A stretch of DNA of 5,448 nucleotides from Verrucomicrobiales bacterium. GTDB taxonomy: Bacteria > Verrucomicrobiota > Verrucomicrobiia > Verrucomicrobiales > DEV007. The notes below the pieces were generated by a model, which was given only the letters and a program-made list of their open reading frames with translations, was not told the origin of the DNA and did not search any database. The position numbers and the translations under genes were made by a program. The stretch lies in assembly GCA_017991025.1 (NCBI GenBank), contig JAGNMT010000291.1, forward strand, positions 1 through 5,448. Direction: 5' to 3'. Positions 5,012 through 5,448 of this stretch are shown one piece after another (position 1 is the stretch's first letter; each line of letters opens with the position of its first letter).

Positions 5012-5448
5012 ATGGCCGCTCTTTCATTCGACGATATTGCCTACGCGATGGAAAACACCATCGTGGTGCATGAGCCGGATCGGTTGATTGATACGTTCGG
5101 GACGACCAATTTCCAGTTCCATCTGGTGACCGAGCCGATGGACTCAGTCGGAAGAGTGAGGGTCAGGGAGGGACGCATGGAGGCAGAGCGGCCCCGCATT
5201 CTGCGGCCTGAGGGCTATGACGATCTCCTTTTTGAGGGATTCGGGGAGCAGGCCTCTGTTTTTGCCGACTGGTTCAGGAAGCACGGGAACCTCAGCTTTT
5301 TTAAATACGGGTTCAATTTTGCGAAACGCAGCTTTACCGAAGAGATCGTGCACGAGTCGCCAGAGGCAGTGCGTGACCGCATCCTCGAGGATATCCGGGT
5401 GAGCGGGAGTCCCTCCCGCGCTCTCATTTGCGGTGTTGATGATTCCTG
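5012..5448 (+). CDS. soluble protein of unknown function (cut by right edge)
   Basis: An ATG at 5012 opens a frame with no stop through the last base, giving 145 residues so far, so the end lies outside the window. The sequence starts MAALSFDDIAYAMENT. It has no signal peptide or membrane segment and is rich in charged and aromatic residues. Compact blocks that look conserved are TFGTTNFQFHLVTEPMDSV (28-46), VRVREGRMEAERPRI (49-63), LLFEGFGEQASVFADWF (72-88) and ALICGVDDS (137-145). It resembles conserved hypothetical proteins I loosely recall from PVC-type and other anaerobic lineages, but I cannot name a family or function. A second in-frame ATG at 5048 is possible. Neither start has a Shine-Dalgarno sequence. 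The acpP terminator and the rest of a 158-bp gap separate it from acpP, so it probably has its own promoter. Only a weak candidate is visible: TTGGAT at 4965-4970, 16 bp, then TTTAGT at 4987-4992. The reading frame itself is solid. Confidence 0.85.
   Translation, partial: MAALSFDDIAYAMENTIVVHEPDRLIDTFGTTNFQFHLVTEPMDSVGRVRVREGRMEAERPRILRPEGYDDLLFEGFGEQASVFADWFRKHGNLSFFKYGFNFAKRSFTEEIVHESPEAVRDRILEDIRVSGSPSRALICGVDDS

Overview
The window looks like ordinary bacterial chromosome at moderately high GC. It carries five complete housekeeping or metabolic genes, one complete gene for a secreted protein, and a partial gene at each edge. The best guess at source is Verrucomicrobiota or a related PVC-group bacterium. 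The grounds are a secreted stand-alone ThuA-like protein of the kind abundant in that group, and the style of the class IIA aldolase. This is inference from remembered family resemblance, not from any search. There are no tRNA or rRNA genes, insertion sequences, CRISPR arrays or phage genes.

Left part (1-1300): the last 27 codons of an unidentified protein end at 85. A secreted ThuA-like protein (194-1138, +) follows. It converges on the class II fructose-bisphosphate aldolase gene (1303-2337, -), and the aldolase terminator hairpin (1224-1260) lies in the 164-bp gap. The aldolase has a strong Shine-Dalgarno sequence and a perfect 12-bp palindrome just upstream of it.

Middle (2340-4450): aat, the leucyl/phenylalanyl-tRNA-protein transferase of the N-degron pathway (2477-3079, +), is divergent from the aldolase and has a plausible sigma70-type promoter. 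It converges, with a 5-bp gap, on a two-gene thiamine unit on the minus strand. There thiH (radical-SAM tyrosine lyase) comes first and thiS (sulfur carrier) second, with an ATGA overlap. thiG, thiF and thiE are not in the window.

Right part (4450-5448): acpP (acyl carrier protein, 4608-4853, +) is divergent from thiHS. It has its own promoter candidate, with an inverted repeat over the -10 region, and a strong terminator, so it appears monocistronic. A soluble protein of unknown function starts at 5012 and runs off the right edge.

The genes serve separate core processes: glycolysis/gluconeogenesis, protein turnover, thiazole synthesis and fatty-acid synthesis. They do not form one system. 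I found no convincing new multi-gene system. The points most worth a second look are the unknown edge gene, the thiH-thiS pair without thiG, an insertion in ThiH, the two palindromes upstream of acpP and fba, and the lack of Shine-Dalgarno sequences before several starts.
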